Source: Nitrospira sp. (lineage in GTDB: Bacteria; Nitrospirota; Nitrospiria; Nitrospirales; Nitrospiraceae). From it: a stretch of DNA of 64,000 nucleotides. Positions 20,424 to 31,124 of the stretch are shown here, piece by piece. A program made the translations under genes and the position numbers. The DNA is taken from the NCBI GenBank assembly GCA_005116895.1, contig SWDO01000005.1, forward strand, positions 349,678-413,677. Direction: 5' to 3'. Positions within the stretch are counted from its first letter, which is position 1. Each line of letters begins with the position of its first letter. The notes under the pieces are model-generated. The model was not told the DNA's origin and did not search any database. It was given only the letters and a program-made list of their open reading frames with translations.

Positions 20424-21802
20424 ACAGCCTCCTGTGGCTTGATGCGTGGCTCAGCCTGGGCAGCCAGGGTGGGCAGTAGCATGACCAGCCCGGCACACAG
20501 CCAAAACGGCTCCATAATGCGGATGATGATGAAGGTATTGGCTCCAATTCCATGCGCGAGCATGGCGACGAGAGCTAGCAGAAATCCGTGGGCCAACCCT
20601 TTGGCAAAGGGATCGGTTTGAGACAAAAACGACTCGCGAGCACAGCGCCAAAGACGGTAAATAATGAACCCGAAGGCGCCTAATCCGGCGAGACCGGTCT
20701 CGCCGATGATCTTGACGTATTGCGCGTCGGCCCATGCATACCCGGTAATGCCTCGCCCAAGAATAGGATCATGGACCCAGTCTTTGAGAACATAGGCCCA
20801 TGACTTCAAACGCTCAGTTGTCGAGAGGTCCAGGCCAACCGCACCCACTTTAATCTCTCCGCCATATTGACGGCCAAAAAATGTTTCGTTGACCCGTTGC
20901 TTCACATTGGCAGGCGCCAGCAATGGAACTAATGCCAGGATGACAAGCAAAACGGTAAGCACTCGCGGGCGTCTCCACTGGGTCAACCCGACCGCCATCA
21001 GCAAGACAGCGCCAGCCAGATAGGAAGAACGCGACAAGGTGGCCATCAAGGCCAAAACGGCAAACCCACCGAGCACCAACAATGCGACGCGAATCGGGCC
21101 AAACTGAACATGCAATAAAAGCCCGGTCATAATGGCCAGCAGAAATACTAAATAGCCGCCCAACGTATTCGGCTCTCCGATTTCGCCTTCAAATGGCGCT
21201 GAGGCACGTTGGCCGCTTGGTATTTGAGAAATCGCGTATAGACTGACGACAAGGCCGACGGCAAGCAGAGCCACAACAAGCCGTACGACTTGTTGTTGAG
21301 ACCGCACATGGTTGACGACCATGAAAAATACAAAAAAATATTCAAAGTATTTGAGGACAAAGAAAAACCCGGTCGTTGGTCTTACATGTCCATTGATGAC
21401 GCCGACTAACGTGGAAACAACACAGATCACCATATACACGGCGATGGGGCGATTCAGCGGTGTCTCACGAAAAAGGGCCAATTCACGGTAGACAATGTTC
21501 TTGACCAACCAACTGACTCCGATGACGACTAAGAGGATATCGTCCATTCGAAATGACAACTCTCGCCCACCCACACCACGCCCTTCGATCTGCCCGATCG
21601 CAACCTCAGGAGATAGCAGCATGGAAGCAATCAGCAGGTAAAGCGCAGCAGATACGGACGTAAGGGCCGTCAGAACGATCAGAAACCCTGCGACCGCTTG
21701 CATGCCCATTGCCGGGGTCGTGAGGGTGAGACCTAAGGCGATGGCAGCGGCCAGGACAGCGATAACCAGGCTATCTTGATAACTGATGGCTGCTTGTTGC
21801 AT
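20420..21802 (-). CDS. O-antigen ligase/polymerase family protein (Wzy/WaaL-like)
   Basis: Polytopic, with a long periplasmic loop (GRGITGYAWADAQYVKIIGETGLAGLGAFGFIIY) typical of the Wzy_C domain. Confidence 0.88.
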   Translation of the reverse strand: MQQAAISYQDSLVIAVLAAAIALGLTLTTPAMGMQAVAGFLIVLTALTSVSAALYLLIASMLLSPEVAIGQIEGRGVGGRELSFRMDDILLVVIGVSWLVKNIVYRELALFRETPLNRPIAVYMVICVVSTLVGVINGHVRPTTGFFFVLKYFEYFFVFFMVVNHVRSQQQVVRLVVALLAVGLVVSLYAISQIPSGQRASAPFEGEIGEPNTLGGYLVFLLAIMTGLLLHVQFGPIRVALLVLGGFAVLALMATLSRSSYLAGAVLLMAVGLTQWRRPRVLTVLLVILALVPLLAPANVKQRVNETFFGRQYGGEIKVGAVGLDLSTTERLKSWAYVLKDWVHDPILGRGITGYAWADAQYVKIIGETGLAGLGAFGFIIYRLWRCARESFLSQTDPFAKGLAHGFLLALVAMLAHGIGANTFIIIRIMEPFWLCAGLVMLLPTLAAQAEPRIKPQEAV

Positions 21803-21826
21803 GACACGGAGGCTCCTCGTGTCGAG

Positions 21827-23965
21827 TTATTTGTACTCGTATCGATACAGTCCGTATTCCGGCGTCACTTCCGACTTCACATTGGTCAAGACCACGCCAA
21901 GCACATTCGCCTGGGCATGATCGAGCAAGAACTTGGCACGCTTAAGCGCGTTGCGCCCGATTCGACCGACCTGATACACCAAGATCGTCCCATCGACACG
22001 GGAGCTAAACGCCACCGCGTCAGTGACAGGGAGAATAGGTGGCGTATCGATCAACACGATGTCATAGTCCTCCTGCATTTCTGACGTCAGCATTTTGATT
22101 TTATTGATATTCAAGAACTCATTCGGGTTTCCTGATTCTGACCCGCTGGTGAGCACATGAAGGTTATCCAATCCAGGAGTACTCATGACTCGATCAACTC
22201 CGACGGTCCCAAGCATAAGATCCGTGGCGGAGCGGACATACGATCGCCACGACGTGGTCCCGATCAAGGCATCAACCAATCCAGGTTCCCGGTCTAAACC
22301 CAACCGTTGGTGAATGATAGGCTTGCGGAGATCAGCATCTACCAACAGCACCTTCATACCCTCTTGAGCCATCGTGATCGCCAGATTGATGACGCAGGTA
22401 CTCTTGCCCTCCCCTAGGCCGGCGCTCGTGAAAATGACAGATTTGACTCGACGATCCATGCTGGCGAATTGAATGTTCGTCCGAAGCGAGCGAAGGCTCT
22501 CAGACAAAACAGACTTCGGATCCAGCAGGCAAATCAGTTTTGATAGATTATCCACGAGGGAAGGAGGTGCATCTTGAGGCAAAGACTCTTGGGCCAAGTC
22601 TTTGAGCACTTTGTGGTCAAACTGAGGAATAATTCCCAAGACAGGAACCTTGAGAAACTCCTCAACCCCTTCGATGGTTCCTATGGACGTGTCAAATGAT
22701 TCACGACCGAACGCGAACACAATACCGAGGAAGCATCCCATCAGCGTTCCAATCATCAGATTCAATGTCATGTTCGATGCATTGATGGGGCTTGAGGGTG
22801 TCATGGCTGGGGCGATCATTGTCACCTCTTCAATCCGTTCCGCTCCTTTGATCAACAATTCCTGATGTTTAGCTTTCAGGGTCGCGAGAAGATCCGTATT
22901 AACTTTGACCTCGCGCTCCAATCGACTCATGTAAATTGCCGCACGCGGGTACCCCAGATAGCGCTTTCGATAATGATCCCGCTGTTCTTGAAGGGCGTCC
23001 TCTCGATCAATCAGAGTGACAACCTTTGATTTCAGCTCCTGAATCATCTCAGATTTGACATTGTCTATTTTCTTTTGCTGTTCCATGACTTGCGGATGGT
23101 CTGTTGTGTAATTGATGAGCAGCGTATCTCTCTCCTGAATCAGGTCTAACAGTCGTTGATTCAAAATCGTGAGAAGCGCATTCTGTTCTTCCGTAAAAAT
23201 CCGTCCGGTCTGATTGCCAATGACGGCATCCGACCGTTTCAAGACGTCGATTTGTCGCTCTCCTTCAGCGCGCTTTCGCAAGACTTCGTTATGCTGTTCT
23301 TCCAGTTTCGTAAAGGTCTCCAACGCAGCCCTGGCTTCGTCCGAAAGAAAGACTTGACCTTCTTTTTCCTTAAAGGCTCTCAGCGCTTCTTCCGAGTCAT
23401 TGAGACGTTTTTCTAAATTGTTCAGCTGTTCTTCAACGAACCGGCGGGACTCGGTGACAAGTCGATTGCGCGTGGCGATATTTTCTACTCGATAGGCTGT
23501 TGCTGTGACATTGGCCATCCGTTCCGCCTGTTCCGGCTGATCCGATGTGGCAGAAATGCGGATAATATTGGTATCTCCCTCGCGTTGCGCCGTAACTTCT
23601 TGACCAAGATTGTAGACGATATTCAAATAGGCGGCGGAACGCTTCTCCTCTTCCGACGCATCATGAGTAATTCGTCCGAGATCCACTGCCACTCGTTCCA
23701 TAACCGGGAAGCTCCGGATAAACTCGATCTGAGTCCCAAGATCATTCACGTTTGAATATGAGAGAGATTCCAAGAGTTGTTGGGCCATGGTTGTACTGCG
23801 CTCAAACTTCACCCTCGCAGCCGCTTCATAAATAGGGCTCGGCTTGAGCAGCTCTGAAAAGAGGAATGTGAATAGAACCACCATGACGGTGGAAAGAAGG
23901 ATCAGGTATTTTCGTTTTTTGAGGATCAGCCAGTAGTCAATGACATTCAGTTCATATTGTGCCAT
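21827..23965 (-). CDS. Polysaccharide biosynthesis tyrosine autokinase (Wzz/BY-kinase, Wzc-like)
   Basis: Wzz-type N-terminus, GNVR-like region, Walker A FTSAGLGEGKSTCVINLA, VLLVDADLRKPIIHQRL, DIVLIDTPPIL. Confidence 0.93.
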   Translation of the reverse strand: MAQYELNVIDYWLILKKRKYLILLSTVMVVLFTFLFSELLKPSPIYEAAARVKFERSTTMAQQLLESLSYSNVNDLGTQIEFIRSFPVMERVAVDLGRITHDASEEEKRSAAYLNIVYNLGQEVTAQREGDTNIIRISATSDQPEQAERMANVTATAYRVENIATRNRLVTESRRFVEEQLNNLEKRLNDSEEALRAFKEKEGQVFLSDEARAALETFTKLEEQHNEVLRKRAEGERQIDVLKRSDAVIGNQTGRIFTEEQNALLTILNQRLLDLIQERDTLLINYTTDHPQVMEQQKKIDNVKSEMIQELKSKVVTLIDREDALQEQRDHYRKRYLGYPRAAIYMSRLEREVKVNTDLLATLKAKHQELLIKGAERIEEVTMIAPAMTPSSPINASNMTLNLMIGTLMGCFLGIVFAFGRESFDTSIGTIEGVEEFLKVPVLGIIPQFDHKVLKDLAQESLPQDAPPSLVDNLSKLICLLDPKSVLSESLRSLRTNIQFASMDRRVKSVIFTSAGLGEGKSTCVINLAITMAQEGMKVLLVDADLRKPIIHQRLGLDREPGLVDALIGTTSWRSYVRSATDLMLGTVGVDRVMSTPGLDNLHVLTSGSESGNPNEFLNINKIKMLTSEMQEDYDIVLIDTPPILPVTDAVAFSSRVDGTILVYQVGRIGRNALKRAKFLLDHAQANVLGVVLTNVKSEVTPEYGLYRYEYK

Positions 23966-23992
23966 GCGTCGCCCTCGTCTCGAACTATCGCG

Positions 23993-24787
23993 CTACGGTT
24001 TGAATGTCGCCAACGCCGGGATCAGATACGCTGGATAGATCGGCATGATCGCGACTTGAAGAATAGGCATAATCTTCAGCGCCGCTTCTCTCGCATCTCC
24101 TAACTGTTCGCGTGGGACAAAAATTACATCATTCTCTTCGAGCGGGAGGTTTCGTGAAAGATCGCCGTATGTGAACAACCGCGCCAGATCCGCCGTCAGA
24201 ATATGCGGCTTAGCGAAATCCCCTCCGCGCACCACTCGAATTTCTTCCAACAGCGCAGTCTCTTGAAAATTTTCTGCGGCGGCCAACGCCTGCAGAACCG
24301 TCATATTCCGAGCCATGGGGACCATTCCAGGCTTTTTGACGTCTCCGAATACAAAGACCCGCTTGACCTTGAGCAGCTTCTTTTTCAGAGCGACCTGCGC
24401 ACGAGGATCCTTCATGAAAGGCTTTGCTGCCTCCTGCACACGCCTTTCCGCTTCAGCCACGGTCCCCCCTCCAACGTGAACCTCTATGAATCCGACGGAC
24501 ACGGATCCGTTCTCGCGTACCAAACTGCTAAATTTTTCTTCTCCAGCCCCTCTACGAATGACGACCTCTAGCGTATCGCCCACTTCAATGGGTGTCTCCG
24601 AAGTTGGAACCGTCTCATCTGCATACACGTCGCCTTTCGGCAAAGGAGGGAGCACCTGCGGGTCTGAACTCACCGCGGAAGGAGGCAACGTGGATTGCCC
24701 AGGGTTTCGACACCCACCTAAGGACAAGAGACCGATTTCGGCTAACAATACACTGACAGCCACAAGCTCTCTCCCAAGTCTTCGCAT
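23993..24787 (-). CDS. Polysaccharide export outer-membrane lipoprotein (Wza-like)
   Basis: Lipobox-like LSLGGC, GDTLEVVIRRGAGEEKFSSLVRENGSVSVGFIEV; SLBB-like KRVFVFGDVKKPGM. Confidence 0.9.
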   Translation of the reverse strand: MRRLGRELVAVSVLLAEIGLLSLGGCRNPGQSTLPPSAVSSDPQVLPPLPKGDVYADETVPTSETPIEVGDTLEVVIRRGAGEEKFSSLVRENGSVSVGFIEVHVGGGTVAEAERRVQEAAKPFMKDPRAQVALKKKLLKVKRVFVFGDVKKPGMVPMARNMTVLQALAAAENFQETALLEEIRVVRGGDFAKPHILTADLARLFTYGDLSRNLPLEENDVIFVPREQLGDAREAALKIMPILQVAIMPIYPAYLIPALATFKP

Positions 24788-24815
24788 ACAGATTCTCCCT
24801 ACAGGCGGTCTCGCT

Positions 24816-25781
24816 CTACAGAACCTCCACAATGTGCGTTGACGGCCCCCGAGATAAATCGACATCACGTACTTCACCGACCTTAGTGATGGTCACCACA
24901 GGCCGAAGCGGATAGCGTGAATTGATCTTTGTCACGGTTCCACTCTCTCCGGTATTGAGACGTACCTGAGTTCCAATTGGATAGAGAGTGATCTGATCCC
25001 CGAGGCCTTTTAACACACGTAGAGAAAACGTCGTCTTGGCGTGGAGAAGTAGTTCACGGATCACCTGATGAGGTGTTAGGCGCTTGCGATAGGGTCTCAT
25101 CGTGACCATCGCGTCCACTGTATCAACCATTCCAATGATCTGTGCCGGCTCAGCAATCTGCTTGTCTTTAAGCCGACAGGGATATCCGCTCCCATCCCAT
25201 CGTTCATGTTCCTGCGCATTGATCGTCGATACCCATTCAAATACGCCACCCTGGCCAGCGAGAATCCGACGGCCTCGTTCAGGATGAGTCCGAAGGATAT
25301 CGCGCTCCTCCTCAGATAACGCTTCTCTTTTCTCGATGAGCGATACAGGGAGCGTCCACATACCGAGCTCGTGCAACAGACCTGCTAACGCCAACCGCTC
25401 CAATTCATCTTGTGAGTACCGCAGCCCCATACCAACTTTGGTTCCCAAGACTGCGACATGTAGCGCATTGTCGAGGGCATAGTCTTCCGTTTGGCCATTC
25501 AAGGCCCACCCAGCGAGGTTGTCGCTCTGATTGAGAAGCTGTACCAACTGCCTGGCAAGAGGCGTACATCCTGCGAGCTGTAGGCTTGTACTTGAACGAA
25601 CCGCCTCTCTGATCTTTACTAGTTCCTGTCTTGCCGAGACACACCACGCATGATCAGCACTCGGAGATGAGGATCCCACCTTCCGGGATGACACCTCCTC
25701 GTTCTGCCAATCGGGCGCCCGCTCTCGAATCAAGTCAGAAAGCCGTGCCATTCTTATCTTGGCTCCTGTGACGTATGACAC
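24816..25781 (-). CDS. HD-GYP domain protein (putative c-di-GMP phosphodiesterase)
   Basis: AGLLHELGMWTLP, EHERWDGSGYPCRLKDKQIAEPAQIIGMVDTVDAM. HD is altered to HE, so activity is uncertain. Confidence 0.85.
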   Translation of the reverse strand: MSYVTGAKIRMARLSDLIRERAPDWQNEEVSSRKVGSSSPSADHAWCVSARQELVKIREAVRSSTSLQLAGCTPLARQLVQLLNQSDNLAGWALNGQTEDYALDNALHVAVLGTKVGMGLRYSQDELERLALAGLLHELGMWTLPVSLIEKREALSEEERDILRTHPERGRRILAGQGGVFEWVSTINAQEHERWDGSGYPCRLKDKQIAEPAQIIGMVDTVDAMVTMRPYRKRLTPHQVIRELLLHAKTTFSLRVLKGLGDQITLYPIGTQVRLNTGESGTVTKINSRYPLRPVVTITKVGEVRDVDLSRGPSTHIVEVL

Positions 25782-25790
25782 CTCATGAGC

Positions 25791-25967
25791 TTACTTATGC
25801 ACAACCTTTCTAACGACGATATCCGTCTGTGGGTTAAGCTTATTCAGCTCCCGCTCCAAAGTGGCACGGATAAAACCACTCGTCGTGTATCCTTGTCGCT
25901 TGAGAGCGTCGAGTTGCTCCTTTAACTCGACAGGAAGTTGCACAACGATGCGAACAAGCTTAGACAT
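25791..25967 (-). CDS. Ribbon-helix-helix (CopG-like) DNA-binding protein
   Basis: MSKLVRIVVQLPVELKEQLDALKRQGYTTSGFIRATLERELNKLN. Confidence 0.75.
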   Translation of the reverse strand: MSKLVRIVVQLPVELKEQLDALKRQGYTTSGFIRATLERELNKLNPQTDIVVRKVVHK

Positions 25968-26197
25968 GATCAGAACTCCCGTTGAGTAGAGTAGTAGCCT
26001 GGCACGAAACTTCTGCACATGCTGTGCCTTGCTAGCATCTGGTTAACAGTGTGAAAATGCTGATACTTTCGGCATGCTCTCTCAGCATCCCTGCCGGAAC
26101 GAGCCAAAAACTGTCATTGGTTACCGGTCTTGTACAGCCAAGGGATGCTTCCCAGAGGAGGGGGCTACTAAAGCCAAAAGAGAGGAGAAGTATGTCG

Positions 26198-28717
26198 TTA
26201 TGAGAATTGGAGGAAAAGCCGGTGCCAATTCAGGTACTCACAGCGCCAAAGACAACGCGGAAAGTCGACCGGTTGTACAATAAGATCTCGCATGCGGTTC
26301 ACCGTGAGCTCGGATGTTGAGAGCCGACCTGTCACCCAGATCGCTCCATCGCGGTCCGTACGAAAAACCGTACTGTGTTGATCTTGATAAGCTTGCAGTA
26401 CAGATTCGACAGGGTGTCCATAAGGATTGGCCGCACCAACCGAAACCACTGCATACTGTGGGTGCAGTTGCTGAATCCAGTCGTAATCCAGCGAGCTACG
26501 CGCCCCATGGTGCGGTACTTTCAGGACTGTCACCGGTTGATACCCTTCCGCGTTCAATTGTCTCAATCCACCAGTTTCAATATCAGCGGCAAAAAGGATG
26601 GAAGAGGGTCCACACTGCAGTCGCGAGACAATGGATAGATTATTCAAGAGTGTCCCGGTAGGGGACTGAGTCGACTCACGGACCACTGATGTTTCAGGTG
26701 GATTAAGAATGCTGAGTCGGCACTGGCCGGACCGTAACAAATCTTGGCCACGCACAGCGATGTGTTGATGGATCTGGTGATCACGAAGGGCTGCTTGTAG
26801 ATCTTCAACGAACTGTTCTGAACGTTCTCCCCCCCCACTCCAGTATTGTCCGACTGATAGATGCCGGAGCACCCAAATCAACCCACCAACGTGATCCAGT
26901 TGCTCATGTGTTCCCATGACATAGTCAATATGGTGAATTCCACGGCTCCACAGAAACGGCGCGACCACATTCTTTCCCATGTCAAATCGTTCATATCGAC
27001 CTCCGCCGTCGATAAGGACGATTTGACCATCCGGTAACTCAACAACAGCACTATCGCCTTGTCCAACATCAAGAAATGTGACACGCCAACGATCGCCGTC
27101 CGCTTGCGATTCAGGCGGACTCAGCCACCAACCAATCAACATCATCGTCAACCCGGCGCTTACAACTCGGACACGCCACGGTATTGCTCGGAAGCTTGTC
27201 ACCAGTAACCCAGAGTAAAAGAGGGCGAGCGCTGGTATTGATGGTGCTGCCACATACCACTCCCCTCCTGGGAAGCGGGCACACCACTGCAATCCAAGAA
27301 CCATCAATCCAAACAATTGCTCCATTGCTGAGCCAAGGATTAAAGATTCGGCCCCCGTCATAATCGTCCACAACGCGACAAACAGGCCCAGAGGCACCAA
27401 GATGATACCGGTGAATGGGACAGCGATCAAATTGGTCATAATCCCCATCCACGGAACCTGATTGAAATAGAACACAACCAGGGGCAACGTCGCCACGGTC
27501 ACAGCCGCGCTCATCGACAGCGCTTTGAGCGCATGGCTCATGAGGCGGTCTCTCAGCTGACTGTCGTGCCCTACCGAGTCGGCGTTCGCTGATGTGGTGA
27601 TGACGATCATTCTGATCATCGCGAGTACAGACAAAAATGACAGTTGAAAGGAAATGTCAAAAAGGGCACGCGGATCATGCAAGAGAATCGCCAGGAGGGC
27701 CACCGCCATCGTATGACCCAGATAGCGTTCATACCCTAGCCACGCCGCGATCATTGCCAGCGTGATCATCACGAGTGAACGCATGGTCGCTAACTCGGCT
27801 CCCGCCAGCAACGCATACAGCGCAACCGTGGGCCAGGCACACAGAATGGCAATCTTCGATGGCGTGACTGTTCGTGAAAGGGATAGTAAGAGAGCAGCGG
27901 GAAGCCTAAGGACAAGTCTTCTCACCAACCAAAAGGCCACGACGGCCACGAGTCCGAGATGTGAACCTGAGATCGAAAGCAAATGAACAGTTCCGGTCAC
28001 CATGAACCAGTCTTGGAGCTCTTGGTCAAGATAGCCTCGTTCACCGATGATCATGCCCAGAAACAGCCCTCGTGTGGGTTGGCCCAATGTTCTGAGTGCT
28101 GCCACACGTATCGAGGCCCTCCAATGATCGATCCGGTTCCATACGCTCCACAACCCTATTGGGGTCTCTGCATCTAACAACCTTACCGCCTGAGCACCGG
28201 TCACCGTGGTCATACCGTCGATACCGTGTCGTTCCAAATAGGCAGCATAATCGAATCCCCCCGGATTCAAGGACCCTCTTGGACGGTGCAGCTTTCCCTG
28301 AAACGCAATCCGGTCACCATGATGAAGCGTGATACCCGGGTCGCGCCATACAAGGCGTATGTGTCTCGCTTCAGAATCCAACGCATCTGTTTGAATCAGG
28401 ATCGTCTGACGCCCTACACTATGCTGAACTGGAGCGATAACTCGACCGGTGACTGAGGCATGACCTGTCTCATGAAGTGGCGGTGATATCCGGCGAGGCT
28501 CCGACGTCGGCGTGGCGAGGCTCCAGTAGACGACTCCCAAGAGGAGGCTAGAATAGAGGAACAATGCGGAAGATGAGTCGATATAACCGACTCGTTCGAG
28601 CAGGCTGAATCCAACGGCGATGCCCGCCAACAGCGCGATAACGGAGAGCGGAAAAGCTGAGATCTGTGCTCCGCACAGAAGACCGAGGACAAACACTGCG
28701 GCGAGGGACGGGAGCAT
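26198..28717 (-). CDS. comEC: ComEC/Rec2-type DNA internalisation protein
   Basis: DUF4131 and competence domains (LSISGSHLGLVA) plus a C-terminal metallo-beta-lactamase-like domain (FLDVGQGDSAVVELPDGQIVLIDGGG, MGTHEQLDHVGG). Confidence 0.93.
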   Translation of the reverse strand: MLPSLAAVFVLGLLCGAQISAFPLSVIALLAGIAVGFSLLERVGYIDSSSALFLYSSLLLGVVYWSLATPTSEPRRISPPLHETGHASVTGRVIAPVQHSVGRQTILIQTDALDSEARHIRLVWRDPGITLHHGDRIAFQGKLHRPRGSLNPGGFDYAAYLERHGIDGMTTVTGAQAVRLLDAETPIGLWSVWNRIDHWRASIRVAALRTLGQPTRGLFLGMIIGERGYLDQELQDWFMVTGTVHLLSISGSHLGLVAVVAFWLVRRLVLRLPAALLLSLSRTVTPSKIAILCAWPTVALYALLAGAELATMRSLVMITLAMIAAWLGYERYLGHTMAVALLAILLHDPRALFDISFQLSFLSVLAMIRMIVITTSANADSVGHDSQLRDRLMSHALKALSMSAAVTVATLPLVVFYFNQVPWMGIMTNLIAVPFTGIILVPLGLFVALWTIMTGAESLILGSAMEQLFGLMVLGLQWCARFPGGEWYVAAPSIPALALFYSGLLVTSFRAIPWRVRVVSAGLTMMLIGWWLSPPESQADGDRWRVTFLDVGQGDSAVVELPDGQIVLIDGGGRYERFDMGKNVVAPFLWSRGIHHIDYVMGTHEQLDHVGGLIWVLRHLSVGQYWSGGGERSEQFVEDLQAALRDHQIHQHIAVRGQDLLRSGQCRLSILNPPETSVVRESTQSPTGTLLNNLSIVSRLQCGPSSILFAADIETGGLRQLNAEGYQPVTVLKVPHHGARSSLDYDWIQQLHPQYAVVSVGAANPYGHPVESVLQAYQDQHSTVFRTDRDGAIWVTGRLSTSELTVNRMRDLIVQPVDFPRCLWRCEYLNWHRLFLQFS

Positions 28718-28751
28718 GAGGTTCCCTCATGTACCGGGGAGGAGGGAAGAC

Positions 28752-30104
28752 TCAGCCAATATGCTTTCGCACGACTCTGGCAAGCTCCTCAGCCACTTCC
28801 TTGACCATGGTAGACTGTTCTCCTTCCACCATGACCCGCAATAGCGGCTCTGTCCCGGAATATCTGACGAGAACTCGCCCACACCCGTTCAAGCGACGTT
28901 CGCTCTCTTGTATGGCGCAATCAATGTCTGGAATCGATTCCAATCGCGGCTTCTTCGTGACCTGCACATTTACCAACACTTGCGGTACGGCTGTCATCGC
29001 CTGAGCCAACTCGGATAGCGGCTTCTTCGTTCGCTTCACCAATGACAATATCTGCAGAGCTGAGATCAGACCATCTCCGGTCGTGTTATGGTCAAGGAAT
29101 ATGAAATGTCCCGATTGCTCGCCGCCGAAATTATAGCCCTCCGCCAACATTCGTTCGAGCAGATATCGATCCCCGACTGGCGTCCGAATCAGCTTGACGC
29201 CCGCCTTTGACATCGATAGCTCCAGTCCAAAGTTGCTCATCACGGTTCCGACCAAGGTCTGCTTGGAGAGGAGTCCGTTTCGATGAAGGTCCAGGCCCAA
29301 AGCCGCCATGACATGGTCTCCATCGATAATCTTGCCTTGCTCGCAGACAAATACTGCTCGATCGGCGTCCCCATCCAAGGCAATTCCGAGATCGGCTTTG
29401 TGGCGGAGCACTTCCTCCTGAAGAAGCCCAGGATGAACGGCGCCACACCCAGCGTTGATATTCATCCCGTCCGGTTTATTGGCGATGACTTCAACCGTAG
29501 CTCCCAATTCTCTGAGGACCATCGGAGCGACCTTGTATGCCGCACCATTCGCGCAATCGACAACGAGCTTGACCCCCTGGAAATCCAAGTCCTTGGGTAA
29601 CGACCGCTTTGCAAATTCAATATAGCGCCCCTCTGCATCGTCGATGCGGTAGGCTTTACCGATGAGGTCGGCCGTCGGACGAAGATGGCTGATTTCATCC
29701 GACACGATGAGCTCTTCAATACGCGCTTCCACATCGTCTGGGAGCTTAAATCCGTCGCTTGAAAAGAATTTAATTCCATTGTCTTGGTAAGGATTGTGTG
29801 ACGCCGAAATGACCACCCCTGCATCAGCCCGTAGACTCCTGGTCAAGAACGCGATCGCCGGCGTGGGCATTGGCCCGACTAGCAGCACATCCACCCCCAT
29901 CGAACAGATACCTGCCATCAACGCAGATTCAAGCATATACCCGGAAATACGAGTGTCTTTGCCAATGACAATCTGATGGCGGCCCGCTCGTCGCATGAAA
30001 ATATGTGCGGCGGCTCGTCCAAGCTGCATCGCCATTTCACTAGTCATGGGATCGAGATTGGCGACCCCTCGGACACCGTCGGTTCCAAATAATTTACGCA
30101 TCAT
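28752..30104 (-). CDS. glmM: Phosphoglucosamine mutase
   Basis: [48 protein letters not shown]. Confidence 0.96.
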   Translation of the reverse strand: MMRKLFGTDGVRGVANLDPMTSEMAMQLGRAAAHIFMRRAGRHQIVIGKDTRISGYMLESALMAGICSMGVDVLLVGPMPTPAIAFLTRSLRADAGVVISASHNPYQDNGIKFFSSDGFKLPDDVEARIEELIVSDEISHLRPTADLIGKAYRIDDAEGRYIEFAKRSLPKDLDFQGVKLVVDCANGAAYKVAPMVLRELGATVEVIANKPDGMNINAGCGAVHPGLLQEEVLRHKADLGIALDGDADRAVFVCEQGKIIDGDHVMAALGLDLHRNGLLSKQTLVGTVMSNFGLELSMSKAGVKLIRTPVGDRYLLERMLAEGYNFGGEQSGHFIFLDHNTTGDGLISALQILSLVKRTKKPLSELAQAMTAVPQVLVNVQVTKKPRLESIPDIDCAIQESERRLNGCGRVLVRYSGTEPLLRVMVEGEQSTMVKEVAEELARVVRKHIG

Positions 30105-30993
30105 GCCCCTCCCGGCGAGACGACCAGCGTGGATTCAACGCGGCAGCCATCTTGACTACATCAATCATCATGGCAACATCATGGACACGCAGAATGTGAG
30201 CGCCTCGATCAACTGCCAGTGCCACCGCCGCTGCGGTTCCCCATTCTCGATGTTCAACAGACCGTTCAACCACATTCCCAATAAACGCCTTTCGTGACAA
30301 CCCAGCCAATATGGGGCGGTTCAATGCCGCGATAGCAGATAACCCATCAAGAAGGTCTAGGTTATGATTCACCAGCTTACCAAAACCAAAGCCTGGATCA
30401 AGCACGATGTTCGTTCCAGCAATCCCTGCACGAAGAGCCATTTGCACACGTTCATCAAGAAAGCGCACCACTTCGCCGACCACGTCAGAATACTGTGGTG
30501 ATTGTTGCATCGTTTGCGGAGTCCCTTGCATGTGCATCAGAACAACCGCCGCATCGAAGCGGGCAATGACCGACGCCATGGCAGGATCTTGTCGCAGTGC
30601 GCTCACGTCGTTGATGATCGACGCTCCACAATCCAGGGCGACTTCAGCGACTCGCGACTTGGTGGTATCGATTGAGATTGGGACCGACGCACGATGGGCC
30701 AGCCCCTTCAGGACCGGGATAACGTGAGCCAGTTCATCCTGTTCACTGACGGAACGAGCGCCTGGCCGAGTGGACTCTCCCCCGACATCGATGAGATCCG
30801 CCCCCTGCTCAATAAGTTCCAGCGCATGGGCAATCGCTCGTTCAGACTCAACATAGCGCCCACCATCATAGAAAGAATCAGTCGTGACATTCACGATGCC
30901 CATAACAAGCGGACGCCCTTTGCAATGAATTTCTCGCCCTTTGGCAGAGAACCACTGTTGCCTTGTGAGGGCCTGAGATGAGACTGGATCCAA
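30094..30993 (-). CDS. folP: Dihydropteroate synthase
   Basis: [40 protein letters not shown]. Confidence 0.95.
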   Translation of the reverse strand: MDPVSSQALTRQQWFSAKGREIHCKGRPLVMGIVNVTTDSFYDGGRYVESERAIAHALELIEQGADLIDVGGESTRPGARSVSEQDELAHVIPVLKGLAHRASVPISIDTTKSRVAEVALDCGASIINDVSALRQDPAMASVIARFDAAVVLMHMQGTPQTMQQSPQYSDVVGEVVRFLDERVQMALRAGIAGTNIVLDPGFGFGKLVNHNLDLLDGLSAIAALNRPILAGLSRKAFIGNVVERSVEHREWGTAAAVALAVDRGAHILRVHDVAMMIDVVKMAAALNPRWSSRREGHDA

Positions 30994-31093
30994 CCTATTC
31001 CACCAATGAAAGAAGCATGCAAACCGTCATTCCGATTCCTTTGTCGGAATTAGACAGCGTGCAGACCATAGATACAGCACAACAGGGTCAACG

Positions 31094-31119
31094 GTGCCAA
31101 CGCAAACGAGCGTTGGCAC
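31094..31119. terminator. Stem-loop immediately downstream of ftsH (candidate 3' hairpin, no clear U-tract)
   Basis: gtgccaacgc-aaacga-gcgttggcac: perfect 10-bp stem, 5 nt beyond the ftsH stop. Confidence 0.55.
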
Positions 31120-31124
31120 GATAC

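Noticed and set aside
26004-26032. Sigma54 promoter (minus strand, aggcacagcatgtgca) for the RHH gene
   Set aside because: GG/GC spacing is right but the -12 TTGC and -24 flanks match poorly; not strong enough to list.
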